Shown piece after piece: positions 22,352 through 34,594 of a stretch of DNA of 64,000 nucleotides. Below the pieces are notes generated by a model. That model searched no databases and had not been told where the DNA came from. It was given only the letters and a program-made list of their open reading frames with translations. The stretch is taken from contig OZ024821.1 in the NCBI GenBank assembly GCA_964016985.1, positions 122,386,035 to 122,450,034 of the forward strand, read 5' to 3'. Origin of the DNA: Anodontia alba (Eukaryota; Mollusca; Bivalvia; Lucinida; Lucinidae). A program made the translations under genes and the position numbers. The first letter of the stretch is position 1, and every line of letters starts with the position of its first letter.

Positions 22352-22805
22352 TTTCAGGTTTTACGGCCCCTTCAAGGTCAGTTCAATATTTTACGTGTAA
22401 AAGCAATTATTGTTCAGCAAATAACTCAAGGGAGGCATTTAGAGTCCAAAAAACGGAATGAAAAGATAATTATCTTTTTTTTTGTGTGTGGTTTAGGTTT
22501 TCAGGATTATTTAACTATTTTAAGGATAAAAAAATTACTGTTCAGCAAAACATTAAAAGAGGAATTTTGAGTCCAAAAACAAAATGAAAAGACAATTATC
22601 TTTTTTGGTGGTTTTTGGTTTTACGGTCCCGTCAGGATGGTAAAAGCAGTTTTGCTTTTCAGGAAATAATCCTAACGAAATTATTGCACTATTTTGAGGG
22701 TAAAAAAGTTACTGTTCAGCAAATAACCCTTAAGAGGCATTTTGAGTCCAAAAACAGAATGAAAAGGAATCTTTTTTTTTCTGTGGTTTTGGTTTTATAA
22801 CCTTT
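22215..22805. repeat. Imperfect ~120-150-bp tandem array with (TG)n
   Basis: Four diverged units with TACTGTTCAGCAAAT, GAGGCATTT, GAGTCCAAAAAC and GGTTTTACGG. One unit carries a (TG)n run at 22303-22350. Coding-like frames through it are only repeat translation. Confidence 0.65.
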
Positions 22806-23044
22806 CAAGATTATTTTACTTAGTTCGAGCCGATCATTAATCAGAGGTGGGCGAAACCCGAGGTACGGAAAAAACCACCTGACCTTCCGTTGCAGAACTT
22901 GGCGTCTCACATGTTGCCCGAGCGAGTCTCGTACCTACAATTGTGAGAGGCCTAATGATTAAAAGAACGCTTCAGGTTCTTACACATTAAGCCACAGGAG
23001 TCCGAAATATATTATTTGACAGATAGAAATAATATGACATGCGT

Positions 23045-23215
23045 TTTAGGATTCTAGAAATTCTTATTTACCCCTGTATAATTCTCTTTTTTGCACTCTG
23101 TGGGAATCTAATAAAATGCTTCTTATTTCTTGCCCAAAGATAAACTTTGGATTTAATTAGAATCGCTTCACTGAGGCGATTCTAACTAGCACCCTAGAAT
23201 GTGATTTACTCCAGA
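23045..23215. mobile_element. MITE-B-like hairpin
   Basis: Contains TTAGAATCGCTTCACTGAGG / GCGATTCTAACTAG with flanking TTCTTATTTCTTGCCC. A second degraded copy is at 23600-23705 (GAAGCGGTTCTAACGAGCGC). 23706-24050 is A-rich simple sequence with GAAAGAAAG runs. Confidence 0.5.
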
Positions 23216-24049
23216 CTGGTAGAGCTGTAGGATCCTTTGTCCTAGATATGGAGTAAGTCTCTTTACATTTACAGCACTGGCCATATAAAAATAAATATAA
23301 TTGACTTTAATTTGATGATGTTAAAGATAATCTAAAAACATTGAGGAGACTCTAACCAAATATGTATGTATATACATGTATATTGAGATTGCTCATTAGA
23401 ATGATAGCTGTTACTGTAAAAACATTAAGTCATCGTCTAGATGTGAAAATTTATTGTCACAATATTGCTAAGACACAGTTCATTTACCTGCGGATTGCTT
23501 TAACAGGTGGCACTTACAATAACTTCGCGGGAACAAGACCGTGAAATTAATACCAATATAAATCTCAATTTTAAGAGAAAAGTGTGTTTTATATGGGAAA
23601 ACATTATTTTCCTTATTTTTGCACGAAAGCGTAGATTTCTCAATGAAGCGGTTCTAACGAGCGCACACAAATTGTGTTTGATGCAGAGATACGAAAAATA
23701 TCAAAATAGTTTAGAATGAATGAATGAATAATTTTGAGAATAAAAGAGAGAGCGGATAAATAAATAAAGAAAGAAATTAAGAATGAAATAAAATAAAAAG
23801 AGAAAGAAGAACTTTTTTCCTATAAGACAATTATTATCAAGTCAAAACTTTCCTTAAAAAAAATGGGGGAAAAATGAAAACTAAGTAAGAAAGAAAGAAT
23901 CATAATAAGGAAGAAAGAAAGAAATGACTATTGGTACTTGTCTTAAAGAAATATTGACTGTTGAAAAGAATAAAAAAAAAAATGTATAGTCCGCAGAAAG
24001 ACAGGCTTATTTTCTTTAATCAGTATTATTTTCCAGTGAATAAGACTAC

Positions 24050-24435
24050 TTTCTAGGTACATGTGTTAAGCTAAATCTAAAGTTCACTATGAACATCAAG
24101 TGCACTAGAAATCAAGATTGAGCTTCAAGTGCACTAGGGTTTGAGCATGAGTTGCACTTCATTGCTCAAAGTTAGTGCTGTTGCTGTGCACTACAAGTGC
24201 AACTGGGTTGCACAAGGGTGTCAAGTTTATCTCTCACCTATCTGTAAAACTGGTCAGCTCAATATCAGTAGAATGTGACTGGGTGGAATATCATGTCAAA
24301 GTGTCTGGGGCGTGATATTTCAGTGAGACAGCACCCCAAAACTTAGCACTGAGCTCCCTGCCACATCCAGGCATCATCGCGATATAACTGAAGGATTGTT
24401 AAAGCGACGTTAAGCCCAAATCAAACAAACAATTA
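24050..24435 (+). mobile_element. SINE 3' part
   Basis: Body with AAGTGCACTAG repeats, as in the SINE at 6629, followed by the tail GATATAACTGAAGGATTG, GCGACGTTAAGCCC and AAATCAAACAAACAA. This tail is characteristic of molluscan SINEs. Confidence 0.6.
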
Positions 24436-25560
24436 AATAGAGACTCCCATTTTCTGTCTGTAATGCGTTCTTTGTTTCCAAATGCAATCTTTTAGACTTT
24501 TATTTACTTCACTGCAGCTGGTGTAAGTGCCGTGTTGCGGCCGTAGAACATCTCCCCGTACCTCATCATAGTGCAGATTATATATTCATTTCCTTTGGGA
24601 TCATTGGGCTCATTGTGGTATCGTTGAAAATGGAGAGCTGCTCATGTATACGCTATCGGGCGTAAGCAGCATTGCAAACTTCATTACGGCTTGAGAAGAG
24701 TCCCAGCAAAACCAATAATTCAATTTTTGTCTGTAGTGTGATTTATGTTTCAAAAGGCAATCTTTTAGACTTTTATTTACTTCACTGCAGTTGGTGTTGG
24801 TGCCGTGTTGCAGGCCGTAGAACGTCTCCTTGTACTTCAGCATAGTGTAGATTATATTTTCATTTTGGGATCATTTGGTCTGTTCTTGTAAATTTGAAAA
24901 TGGAGTTCTGCCCATGTATACGCTAAACAATGATGCAAACTTCATTACTGCTTATGAAGAGTCTCAATAAAACCGAGTCTCCCATTTTCAGTCTGCAGTA
25001 TGTTCTGTGTTTCCAAAGGCAATTTTTTAGACATTTATTTATCCAGTTTGTACTTCTACCAAGTCTCATCATACTATATTTGAGGACATTATAGTTGTTG
25101 AGCGCAAAATGTTTAATAATCGTACATAAGAAGAGAAGATTATCCAAAAACTAAGGAAGAGAGACCTGTCCTTCTATAATGCGCTTTACCTACTTGAGAC
25201 AGCCTTTCTACCAAATATCATAAAAATTATGAAGGGAGCATATGATGACAATTACGAAAGCGAGTGTTGTCTTTCACTGGCATACGGCGCCTACAAAAAT
25301 TAACGTAAAAAAGATTGCCTTTGGAAACAAAGAACATACTACAGATCAGAAAATGGGAGTCTCGGTTTTATTGAGACTCTTCATAAGCAGTAATGAAGTT
25401 TGCAACACTGCTTACGCCCTCTAGCGTATACATGAGCAGAACTCCATTTTCAAATGTACCATAATAGGCCCAATGATCCCAAAGGACACGAAATATAATC
25501 TGCACTATGGTAAAGTACGGGGAGACGTTTTACCGCCGCCACACGGCACTTATACCAGCT
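24436..25560. repeat. Forward and inverted copies of the ~290-bp repeat
   Basis: Forward copies at about 24436-24690, 24690-24950 and 24950-25030; an inverted copy at 25285-25560 (AGTCTCGGTTTTATTGAGAC, then TGCTCATGTATACG-complement). Same unit as at 6075-6605. The spacer at 25031-25284 is unique. Confidence 0.6.
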
Positions 25561-26009
25561 GCAGTGTAGTAAAATAAACCCATTTCACAATTCTACCACG
25601 TACCATAGAATATTTCCAGGGGACCGGGGCTTTTGAAGTGCACACGGTTTAATTAAAACATTAAACGGTACAATTCAAATAGTAAGGAAGCAAAAGTTGT
25701 CTTTCATTCACGCAACATACCTTAGTCCAATATATATTTCTAGGAAATATAATAAAACTACAGCCAGACGTATAGGGCGTATATGGTTCAATAACTTCTA
25801 TTTGAGAAGCTCATAATCTAAATTTCATTCTATCTATCATTAATGACTCCTCCAGTTTTCTAGGGAAGCTAAAATTTTAAGCATTTATGACGCAAGTACT
25901 ATAGACATTACATTACTCGTAAGTACAACTCTCAGGCAATCTTTTTTCTCATGAGACTGTAAGTAGGTTAGTGCTTACATAATAGAAATTGATGCAACAT
26001 CATGGGTTG

Positions 26010-26100
26010 GATAGTTGGTTTGGAGTTTAACTGCCAAGTTTACACTATTAAAGAAATGTCGAGCCGGTCAGTTTACCTACACACTTTTTCCTTGGCAGGC
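26010..26100 (-). mobile_element. SINE scrap before PLE-2 copy B
   Basis: Contains AATGTCGAGCCGGTCAGTTT and ACCTACACACTTT, matching the body of the SINE family at 10745. Truncated on both sides. Confidence 0.45.
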
Positions 26101-27665
26101 ATTCACTTCTGAAGTGCATAAAAATTACACATTATGGACATTTCAGAAAGTGTGTGAAGCTCTCACCTTTCTACTTGACAATATTTATATAAGATTTGGT
26201 ACAAAGTTATTTAGACAAATTGTGGGTTTTCCGATGGATACGAATTGCGCACCCCTTGTGGCTGATTTGCTCTTGTTTTGTTATGAAAGAGACTTCACGA
26301 TGTCCCTTTCCGTTGACAACCAATCTTAACACCATTGACGCTTTTAGCTCGACTTCAAGATATTTGGATGATTTATTGAATATTGACAATACCTACTTCG
26401 ATGGTTTAATCAGTCAAATATTTAACCCCCCCCCCGACCCCCACGCACACACCCAGAACTTCAGTTAAATAGAGCTAATTCTTCTGATGCCGAAGCCACG
26501 TTTTTGGATTTACATTTATCTATTGTAGATGGGTTTGTTTCCTGCAAAATTTATGATAAACGCGATGATTTTGATTTTGAGATTGTAAATTTTCCTTTCT
26601 TGGACGGTGATGTTCCTCGTGCGGCATCCTACGGTGTTTTTATTTCACAATTAATTCAGTTTGCCAGAGTGTCTAGTCATGTAATATTCAACACTCATAA
26701 TAAATTGCTAACTGCTAAACTTCTTAATGAGGGTTATCGGTATCGTAAACTACGTAAAGCCTTTTCTAAGTTTAACAGACGTCATTCCGATTGAGTTTCA
26801 AAATTCAGTGTTGGACTAAAATCTCTTCTGCAACAAGGTCTATCGGAACCCGAATTTTATGGTGACTTAGTGTATAAATTCAGGAAAATATATGCTTGCA
26901 ATGACTTCAGTACACAATTTTGTAAAATCATTCTTCGATATAAAAAGATTGGGTACAACAGAAATGTTATACGACAGACTGCATGTATGGTGGTTAACCC
27001 AGACACGGTTAATAACTTTGCTTCCCTCTTTAATTACACGCCGGCGGGTTAGACCTCAGATTCTATGATGGTTCCAGCGTTAAGGCTTACTTGAAATTTA
27101 ATTTTGGGTACTGTGGTTGGTACTTGATGCTCTATCTTTGGTCGGGCCCACCGGAGTCTAATTGTCTGTTTTCGTTTGCTACAACATTTCAGTTGTTTCG
27201 TGCTGTCGAGTCCTCATCGTTGTTTCATATCTGTAATTAGTTGATTTTCTGTGTTTTCGGAGATGTAGCACTGATGAGTTAGGAAGCCTTCATGCGGACT
27301 GAACAAATTATGTGTCTAAACCGCGGCAGAAGTAAGGGCGAGGATTGTAAAATCGATTTAAGACCCCCCCCCCCACACCCCAGTGAAATACTTTTCACTG
27401 ACCGTTCCAAGGCGGTTCTTCTGTCATGGTTTATTTTGTTATACATTTTAGTTCGTCTTTGAATGTGTGCGTCGCTTACATCTTTTTGTTTTGGATAGCC
27501 ATTTGGCCACTTTGTGGGAAAGTAACTGTCCGTTTGGCTTTCTGCTAGTGATGTTCCCATTAGGGTCTAATTATTTCGTGTTTGTGTTTCTTTCCTTTTG
27601 ATGTCTCTGATGGGATATGTGGAATAATGGTATCGATTCCTGATCATTGCCTTCCCTTCTGTTTA
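26100..27665 (+). pseudogene. PLE-2 copy B: Penelope-like reverse transcriptase and 3' region, broken
   Basis: Begins inside the reverse transcriptase (AFTSEVHKNYTLWTFQKVC), then VGFPMDTNCAPLVADLLL, catalytic YLDDLLNIDN, YDKRDDFDFEIVNFPF and the C-terminus QGLSEPEFYGDLVYKF to a stop at 27052. Lesions: a frameshift near 26324, a poly-C expansion at about 26427 that breaks the frame, and a TGA at about 26792. The 3' region (27053-27665) differs from PLE-1 and matches the minus-strand copy at 34595, which defines subfamily PLE-2. Confidence 0.75.
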
Positions 27666-29019
27666 GCATAAAACTCATAACTATAATAAACTTTTTAACA
27701 GAGTCCGCTACAAGAAAACTAGACAAAAAGAAAATGATAATTTTCCTGCTATATACTCAAATTCAAACAGCAGCCATCGGGTCGCTGACGAGCAATGGTG
27801 CCGATATGTAGCTTAAATGCCGACAGCGACCCGATCTATCTATGCTAACTGAGAGAGAGAGAGAGAGAGAGCAATAAAATTGGAGTATTAGTGTTACATG
27901 AAGTAAAATATGGGTTATTTGCTTGTGCAGCTTAAGTATCTATTTGGCTTTAAACTCGAACAATTCGGATTGTTAAGCAAATGAAAACACAAAGCTTTAC
28001 CAGAATAAAAAAGCACCAGCTACTTTAGAAGACATGCCAGAAAACTCTACAGCTAAATCAATGCTAGATTATAAATAGATTATCGGAGAATGTTGCTATT
28101 GACACCTTAATGGCCATTCTACTTGAAAATCGACAGTCGTACTCTCTGATCTACAAAGAACCACTAGATTGGTTTACACTTTGCCTAATGATTGACGTGA
28201 ACTTCTCTTCAACTGTAGAATGTAAACAAAGGATGGCGTGATTTCTCATGGGCTTTCCTAAATAATAATTCACGTTTGATTGAGCATCTGATTAAACCTA
28301 TATCTTATTTAGGACATGCCAACGCTTTTTTTTAAAATTTAGATTAGCCTCAACGTGAGAAAATATACCTTCTGACATTTGCTCCTAACGATGACTCAGA
28401 TTAGCCTGCGCATCAGCGCAATTTGATCAGCGTCTTCGTTGTCCGCATTTAGAAAATTGGCATCCTTGGATATCCAAAAATGCGACCAGTGAAAATTCCA
28501 ATTAGTGCAAATGCGTAGGCTGATCTGAATCTTTGCTGGGCGCACATGTCCGATGGTACGTTTTCTGATTTTGCGGCTCAGATACCCATCATTTTCTTTG
28601 CATGCTTCGTATAGTTATATTACTGATAGCTTTATAAGGTGTCGGCATTAATCAAGGTTAGATCTTTTATTGCTAATTCCTTAAGAATACGGGTAGGTCA
28701 AAGTTTTCGAGTTTGTGAATCGTCGAATCTCTGAAAGAGCGTATAAACGTAGGGTTCGCATAACTGGTGACATTTAGCCCTTTTTTTAGCAACATTTAAG
28801 AGTTTGTTGTATAAATCATTTACATCTACACTGTGGACTTTATCGGTAAATTGGTAGGCCCAAAATCGCCCATCTGAGTATGTTTTAATAATACTAACTC
28901 AATAATCGATATAAAACACGACCAAAATATCCAGGCTCTCCGAAAACTGAAATCACTTACGCACATTACGGGAACATGCCTTTACATAGATATTCTGAGG
29001 TAAACAACATGAATGGGCG
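27666..29019. other. Stretch without recognisable gene
   Basis: Holds a GA microsatellite at about 27851-27870 and a worn inverted repeat at 28405-28560 (TTAGCCTGCGCATC / AAATGCGTAGGCTGATC) of the MITE-E type. Otherwise nothing recognised. Confidence 0.45.
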
Positions 29020-29115
29020 CTAATCCAATTATGGTTGATATTCTAGCTTCCCTTTTCAATTCCACGACGGCTGATCGACCCTCAGACTAAATGACGGCCC
29101 CCTCCTTTATATGGA
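29020..29115 (+). pseudogene. PLE C-terminal scrap
   Basis: Contains CCAATTATGGTTGATATTCT and TTTTCAATTCCACGACGGC, matching the end of the PLE reading frame (NPIxVDxxASLFN) and the ACGGCC stretch that follows. About 30 codons only. Confidence 0.5.
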
Positions 29116-29489
29116 GTTGATGGTTTTCGCCTGACTGTCAATATTAGTGGTCGAACGTTTTGTGGACATTGTCACAATTTCGTGTGAATTGTGATGCAGG
29201 ACTCTTTTGGGTGGTGTGATATTTTCTCTACATACTATTCAGACCTACCAGATCAAACAAATACAGAGATATGTTCAGTTATTTTATTCAAATCTCGCTA
29301 GCAGACACTTTTGAAACACAGTAAAAATATATAACATCACACTACTGTCCCTATTACATCTTATATCTGAAGTCATTGTTCAAATTGATTCTATCGCACT
29401 AGTCAATAATCCACTGTTAGGTATGAAAAGTCTGACATTCTTATTGAGAGTAATGAATTATACCAGCATATGCGTTGTACCATAAACTA

Positions 29490-29758
29490 AAAAAAGTAAC
29501 AGAAAAGTCCAGGGAGTGCCACAATCACAAACCGCAGCCCTTCCCAGACCCCAAGAGGAAGAGGAAACCGACAAATCTAAACAAGCACAAACCGAACAAA
29601 CGTACGAAAAGCACTAAGATTAGCTCTCTCTTCCCCAAGCGAGGTAATCGCAACACTAAAAGGACTGAAAAACACAAGAACAAAATGACACACGGAAAGA
29701 CATACAACAAATCGCCTCGTAGAATAAACCACAAAGCAACAAGGAGTAAGACTAACAC
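29490..29758 (-). mobile_element. PLE-1 3'-end fragment
   Basis: Only the distal 3' region is present, reading on minus from GTTAGTCTTACTCC to CCAGGGAGTGCC-complement and a TTTTTTT end. Open frames on both strands are an effect of composition, not genes. Strongly 5'-truncated, as expected for target-primed reverse transcription. Confidence 0.75.
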
Positions 29759-29844
29759 GAGAAGTTAACCATGATAAGCCATTATCTTACCAACACATGC
29801 GTTGTACCTTAAACTATGTTAAGAGTGATAAGCCATTATCTTAA

Positions 29845-30050
29845 CTTTAAGTTAACTGTACCACACAGGTAAGTAAAATATACTACACAGTAAGTAAATT
29901 GTACTACACAGGTGAATAAATCATACCACACAGGTAATTAAATTGTACCATACAGGTAGGTAAACTATACTACACAGGTAGATAGATCTGTACCACACAG
30001 GCAACTAAATTATACCATACAGGTGAATAATCCAGTACCCTGCAAGTAAA
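29845..30050. repeat. Minisatellite, ~24-bp unit
   Basis: About nine units of the form TACCACACAGGTAAxTAAAT with substitutions. Preceded by two copies of GATAAGCCATTATCTTA (about 29772 and 29838). Confidence 0.8.
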
Positions 30051-31168
30051 TATGTCGGTCATCAGAAGTAAAATGACATCAGGCTTTCTACCCAGTCACT
30101 CATAAGAATCGGAATGTTGTTAATTATTAAACAATATAAACTATTCCCTAGTATCCAGTAATGCTATCATGTAAGGCTATGATAATATGGCGACGTCACT
30201 GAAGACCATAGATGGGATTATATAATTAAGATGACCCGAGGGAAGACAGATGTGGAATCCCCGACTAGTTCATAACTACTCCATTAGATCAGGGCTAGTA
30301 ACTTTCCACTCAATCTGATACAAGAAGCCACAGTTGACCAGGCAAAATATATCCAATTGTATCCTCCTGGAATTCACACACCCTAACATTAACTACAAGT
30401 GAACAATAAATTTCACACTACCAACTTAATTACACCTTAAACTCACTACATGCATGCTTGGTCAAATAGTCACTCCAAACAAGGGGTATTCAACAAGAAA
30501 AAGGTACCTTATGCCTACAGAAGTCTAACAACTAAACCTGATATTATACAGAAGATAAGTATACACCACTGTTACAATTTTGTGACAGTCATGTTTGTAG
30601 TCTTTTTTTTTATTGCTCCAGATTGCCACTAGGCACTTTGTTTCTTTCATTACAATGTTTTGAGTATATATGTTTCTTGCTGATAAGGTAGAGGATCCAT
30701 ATGCGGACCGAATATGTATTTGTAATTTGGAGGCCTCCTGAAGGGTAATCAATATTGTTGAGGGGATAATAGATAGTTTTCGAAAATTTTCTTATTTGGA
30801 GAGCAGATTTGAATTGTCTGTTTATCTATTTATTTGTTTCTTTCATTCTTAAAATATTTATTCGATTTAACTTTATTTTTCATTTATTCAGGAGGATTCT
30901 GAAGTGTAATAAATACTTTGAAGGAATAAAACAGTTTAGAAATTTGATGTTTTTGAGGGTATATTTGAATGCCTTATTTTTAATATACAAACTTATTTTC
31001 TTCATTGTTAGTATATTTATTTATATTTATTTATGTTATAAAGTGGCCTTCTAAGGGTTATGAATACCATGTTGTTTTTTTTTGTTTTGTTTTTTTTTAT
31101 ATTCATACATACATTTTGTGTATTTAAATGGCATTCTAAAGGATTATGTAAATGGATTTTTTTTTGCC

Positions 31169-31203
<35 letters not shown>

Positions 31204-31325
31204 AAAAGTGATTTATTTGGAGCAGAGATAGGAATTGTTTGTTTAAATATTAATTTCTTTCTTCCTTCTTTAAAATACTTCTTTTTATGTATTTTTATTG
31301 TTTATTTATTAAATTGTGTTTATTT
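30051..31325. other. AT-rich stretch without recognisable gene
   Basis: No gene found. It includes a poly-A tract at about 31170-31201 and T-rich low-complexity DNA. 30690-30740 (GGATCCATATGCGGACCGAA) faintly resembles a PLE 3' region. The long frame at 31060-31500 is low-complexity followed by a PLE-1 fragment. Confidence 0.4.
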
Positions 31326-31329
31326 ATTA

Positions 31330-31445
31330 GTTTCAGTGTATTCGCTTGGGGAAGAGAGAGCTAATCTTAGTATTTTTCATACGTTTGATCGATTTGTGCT
31401 TGTTTGGATTTGTCGGTTTCCTCTTCCTCTTGATATCTGGGAAGG
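31330..31445 (+). mobile_element. PLE-1 3'-end fragment (internal piece)
   Basis: Matches the PLE-1 3' region from CGCTTGGGGAAGAGAGAGC to GGGAAGGGCTGCGGTTTGTG, then departs into unrelated sequence at about 31458. Confidence 0.7.
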
Positions 31446-31549
31446 GCTGCGGTTTGTGCCGTGTGGAGACCCTAGAAAGTCTCCCCGTACATTCATTTAA
31501 TGGTGTTATTATTTCAAGTGCCAGAGTTTGCACTTTACAATCACCTTTC

Positions 31550-31811
31550 GTATTGTATGTCTTTCCGTGTGTCATTTTGTTCTTGTGTTTTTCAGTCCTT
31601 TTAGTATTGCGATTACCTCGCTTGGGGAAGAGAGAGCTAATATTAGTGCTTTTCGTACGTTTGTTCGGTTTGTGCTTGTTTAGATTTGTCGGTTTCCTCT
31701 TCCTCTTGGGGTCTGGGAAGAGCTGCGGTTTGTGATTGTGGCACTCCCTGGACTTTTCTCTTACTTTTTTTTGTGATTGTGGCACTCCCTGGACTTTTCT
31801 CTTATTTTTTT
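31550..31811 (+). mobile_element. PLE-1 3'-end fragment with duplicated terminus
   Basis: Runs from TGTATGTCTTTCCGTGTG to the element end. The last ~39 bp (GTGATTGTGGCACTCCCTGG ... CTTACTTTTTTT) occur twice in tandem, at 31733-31772 and 31773-31811. Confidence 0.75.
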
Positions 31812-32507
31812 TATTATGTTTTTTTTTTCTTTTTATTTAATACTTTTGTCTATTTATAAATTATTATAATTATTATTATTGTTTTTTATCTATGTATTCA
31901 TTCATTTATTTATACATCCATTCATCTGCTCACTCTCCGCTCAACCCAAGGTACTTTTGTAGGACAATGGCTTTGCGCCAGCTCATATGATATTACCTAT
32001 GGAACAGATAAAAAGGCCTAAACAAATTTCTCAAATATTAAACTCCCCCTATTGATCCTCTGCATGTCTATCATTTATTTTCAGCATACCAGATTTTATT
32101 GCAAACTCCATTACTGTTTATGAAGAGTCTCAATAAAACCGAGACTCCCATTTTCTGATCTGTAGTGTGTTCTTTGTTTCCAAAAGCAATCGTTTTGACG
32201 TTTATTGCAATAGTCTCTTATCAATGATAAGACCAATGACCTAGACTCATCTTATTTTTTGTGTCTTAAATCACCAAACTAGTTGTTTCCTATTTTTGTG
32301 TCTTAAATCACCAACCTTGTACTTTTTCTACTGACCGTTCCAATGCTGTTACTCGGTTGCAGTTCTTTGTGCGTCAATGGGTTCATATGTGGTGTTTGTT
32401 TTGTCATTTGTTTGTTATTCTCCTTTTTTTTCGTGCCTCGGGAAGTCTGTGATACGTGATTCTAGCATTTCCCGGATACTCTTTACATATATTTTAACTG
32501 TTAACTA

Positions 32508-32856
32508 CAGTCGAACCTCAATGGCTCGAACATCTTTGAGACCATGGAAATTTGTTCGAGACATGGGTAGTTCGAGCCACTGAGGGTTAATCATGGCACC
32601 AGTTCAGGAAGCAAATAGCGATAATTTTGGGAAATCTTTTCGATTTTCTACACAACGATTGTATGTTAAGTGTACTCATTAGAATTGCCTCAACATACGA
32701 AACGACACAACATACAATTCCATGATATAATAAGAAAACATCCCTAAATATTTGTTTTCTTGAGCTATTGGAAGAATTTTGTAGGGACTGAAAAAAGAGT
32801 TCGAATCATCCACGGTAAACGAGCCATCCGTGTTCGAGCCATTGAGGTTATACTGT
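32508..32856. mobile_element. Mariner/pogo-type MITE with internal MITE-B hairpin
   Basis: Ends CAGTCGAACCTCAATGGCTC and (right, complemented) CAGTATAACCTCAATGGCTC, about 23 bp of terminal inverted repeat, each next to TA. No transposase. The centre has GTGTACTCATTAGAATTGCC, the MITE-B core. A degraded relative is at 58505-58830. Confidence 0.7.
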
Positions 32857-32949
32857 ACTACCCTTATCTTATTAGTAGGCTTGCACAGCTGAACATTTTA
32901 GCCGCAACGTCAGAAAATAGAGCTTCAGATACGCGCGCCCTTCGAATAT

Positions 32950-33380
32950 TTTAACAGCCTGCACATCAGTAGAATTTTCACTTGGGACATTTTGGATAGC
33001 TAAGGATCCAGGGCCCAGTTGTTCAAAGCTAAAGATGTCGTTAGTAAACGATTCGTTAAAATTTACATCGAGTGATTCGCAAATATGCTGAAATTTTTTG
33101 CAGAAAAAATGTGAATAGCTTTTGCAGTGCTAAAGCTACTCACATTTTTTCAGCAAAAATATCAGAATATTGTATATTGAATCCACTAAAACAGTTAACG
33201 AAATGGCCTTAACGAGCTCGTTAAGCTAAAGACGCTTTGAACAACTGGGCCTAGCCTGCACATTCGTAGAATCTTCACTTGGGAGATTTTGGATAGCTTA
33301 GGATCCAGATTTTCTTCGTGTGGACAGACGACTGTGATGAGACTGCGTGAATGCGCAGGCTGATTTGAGTCTTTACTGGG
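32950..33380. repeat. MITE-C copy 1 between two direct repeats
   Basis: MITE-C (33011-33251) is a near-perfect palindrome, GGGCCCAGTTGTTCAAAGC to GAACAACTGGGCC, with a central GTGAGTAGCTTTTGCAGTG / AAGCTACTCAC hairpin. It is bracketed by a ~52-bp direct repeat (AGCCTGCACATxxGTAGAAT ... GATAGCTxAGGATCCAG), at 32957-33010 and 33252-33308. Confidence 0.7.
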
Positions 33381-34594
33381 ATGACTGTGGCTTAGTTATG
33401 AAACATCCATCACTAATTGCAAGCTCCAGCACGTCGTTACTGTAAAACATTCAAAAGAAGATAAGCCTTTATTGTCAAACTTTGATACTGGTCAATATAC
33501 AGTTTAGGAGTAAAGTTATTGTTAATGTGGCAAAATTCGCAATTAGAAGATAAAAATCAAGTAATTTTTTCAACCATTTTCAAATGTATGGTAGAATTTG
33601 ATCTTTATGGTATATTTTTACTACAGAGTATTATAACCACTGTCGAACAATGTCAGGTAACAGAATAATGACAAACAAAGCATGTACTGCTATGAATGAT
33701 CAGAACAAACAGATGGGAAACACCTTGTCACAGTTAGAAGGTAGAAATTAGACTAACAAGTGTCTAGGTGTAGTTTCTGATAATTCGTTTTTTTTTACTT
33801 GTCAGATTGCGTATCAATTTCAGGTAAAGACAAAACGACACATTCGTGATATGTAAATATATTTTAACAGGACGTCTGCGGATACGGCGTCTTGCATTTT
33901 TGAGAGACGTTCACCCGAATGAGCTCTGGAGTAAGGATAAGGACAGGCGGTGGAATGGTATCGTCCTCTTCTTTTTTCAAAAAAAATAAAGAAATTATAA
34001 GGATATCAATTGTTATTTAAAATAAGCTAAAAACGGTTGAGCGAGATTTTTTATCATTTTTTTTGACTGTGACATTTACTACAAGGTCAAGGCCACAGAA
34101 GCACCTACCAAGTACAATTCCGGCAATAAGCAAACACTGTAGAGTGCTTTAGTAAATCTCCTCAAGAGTTTAGAAGACACATGCAGGACACGTCTGTTAA
34201 TGTGTTTCGCAAATCTGACCTGTAACCTTGACACTGACGCCAAGAATACCAGATTCATTCAAAAGTGTGGGAACATTATGCATAAGGTTAAAAGTCGATT
34301 CCCCCAGTAGCTGCAATCTAGGAAAAACAAACATTGACCGTTTTCTTATGTGTTAGATTTGACCGAGTGGCCTGGACGTGGAGTGAAATGAAACCTCAAA
34401 TACTGTCTCAAATACAGAGCACCTCCACACAAGGTTTGAAATCAATTCCTCTAATAAGGTCAAAATGCTAGCTAGGAAGAAAAGGAGTGAAATAATTTCC
34501 TCTTATAGTTTCCAAATACCAGCGAGGATAAAACATAACATTTTCTTATTTATTTGTCAATATGACTTTGACCTCGGACCTAAACTATAAATAG
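33381..34594. other. Stretch without recognisable gene
   Basis: No exon or motif recognised. Weak internal similarity around AAGGTCAAxx and GTTTxxAAAT suggests an eroded tandem-core element at 34080-34560. Confidence 0.35.

Noticed and set aside
31060..31500. 146-codon frame with long Lys run
   Set aside because: Built from T-rich low-complexity DNA, a poly-A tract and a PLE-1 3' fragment.
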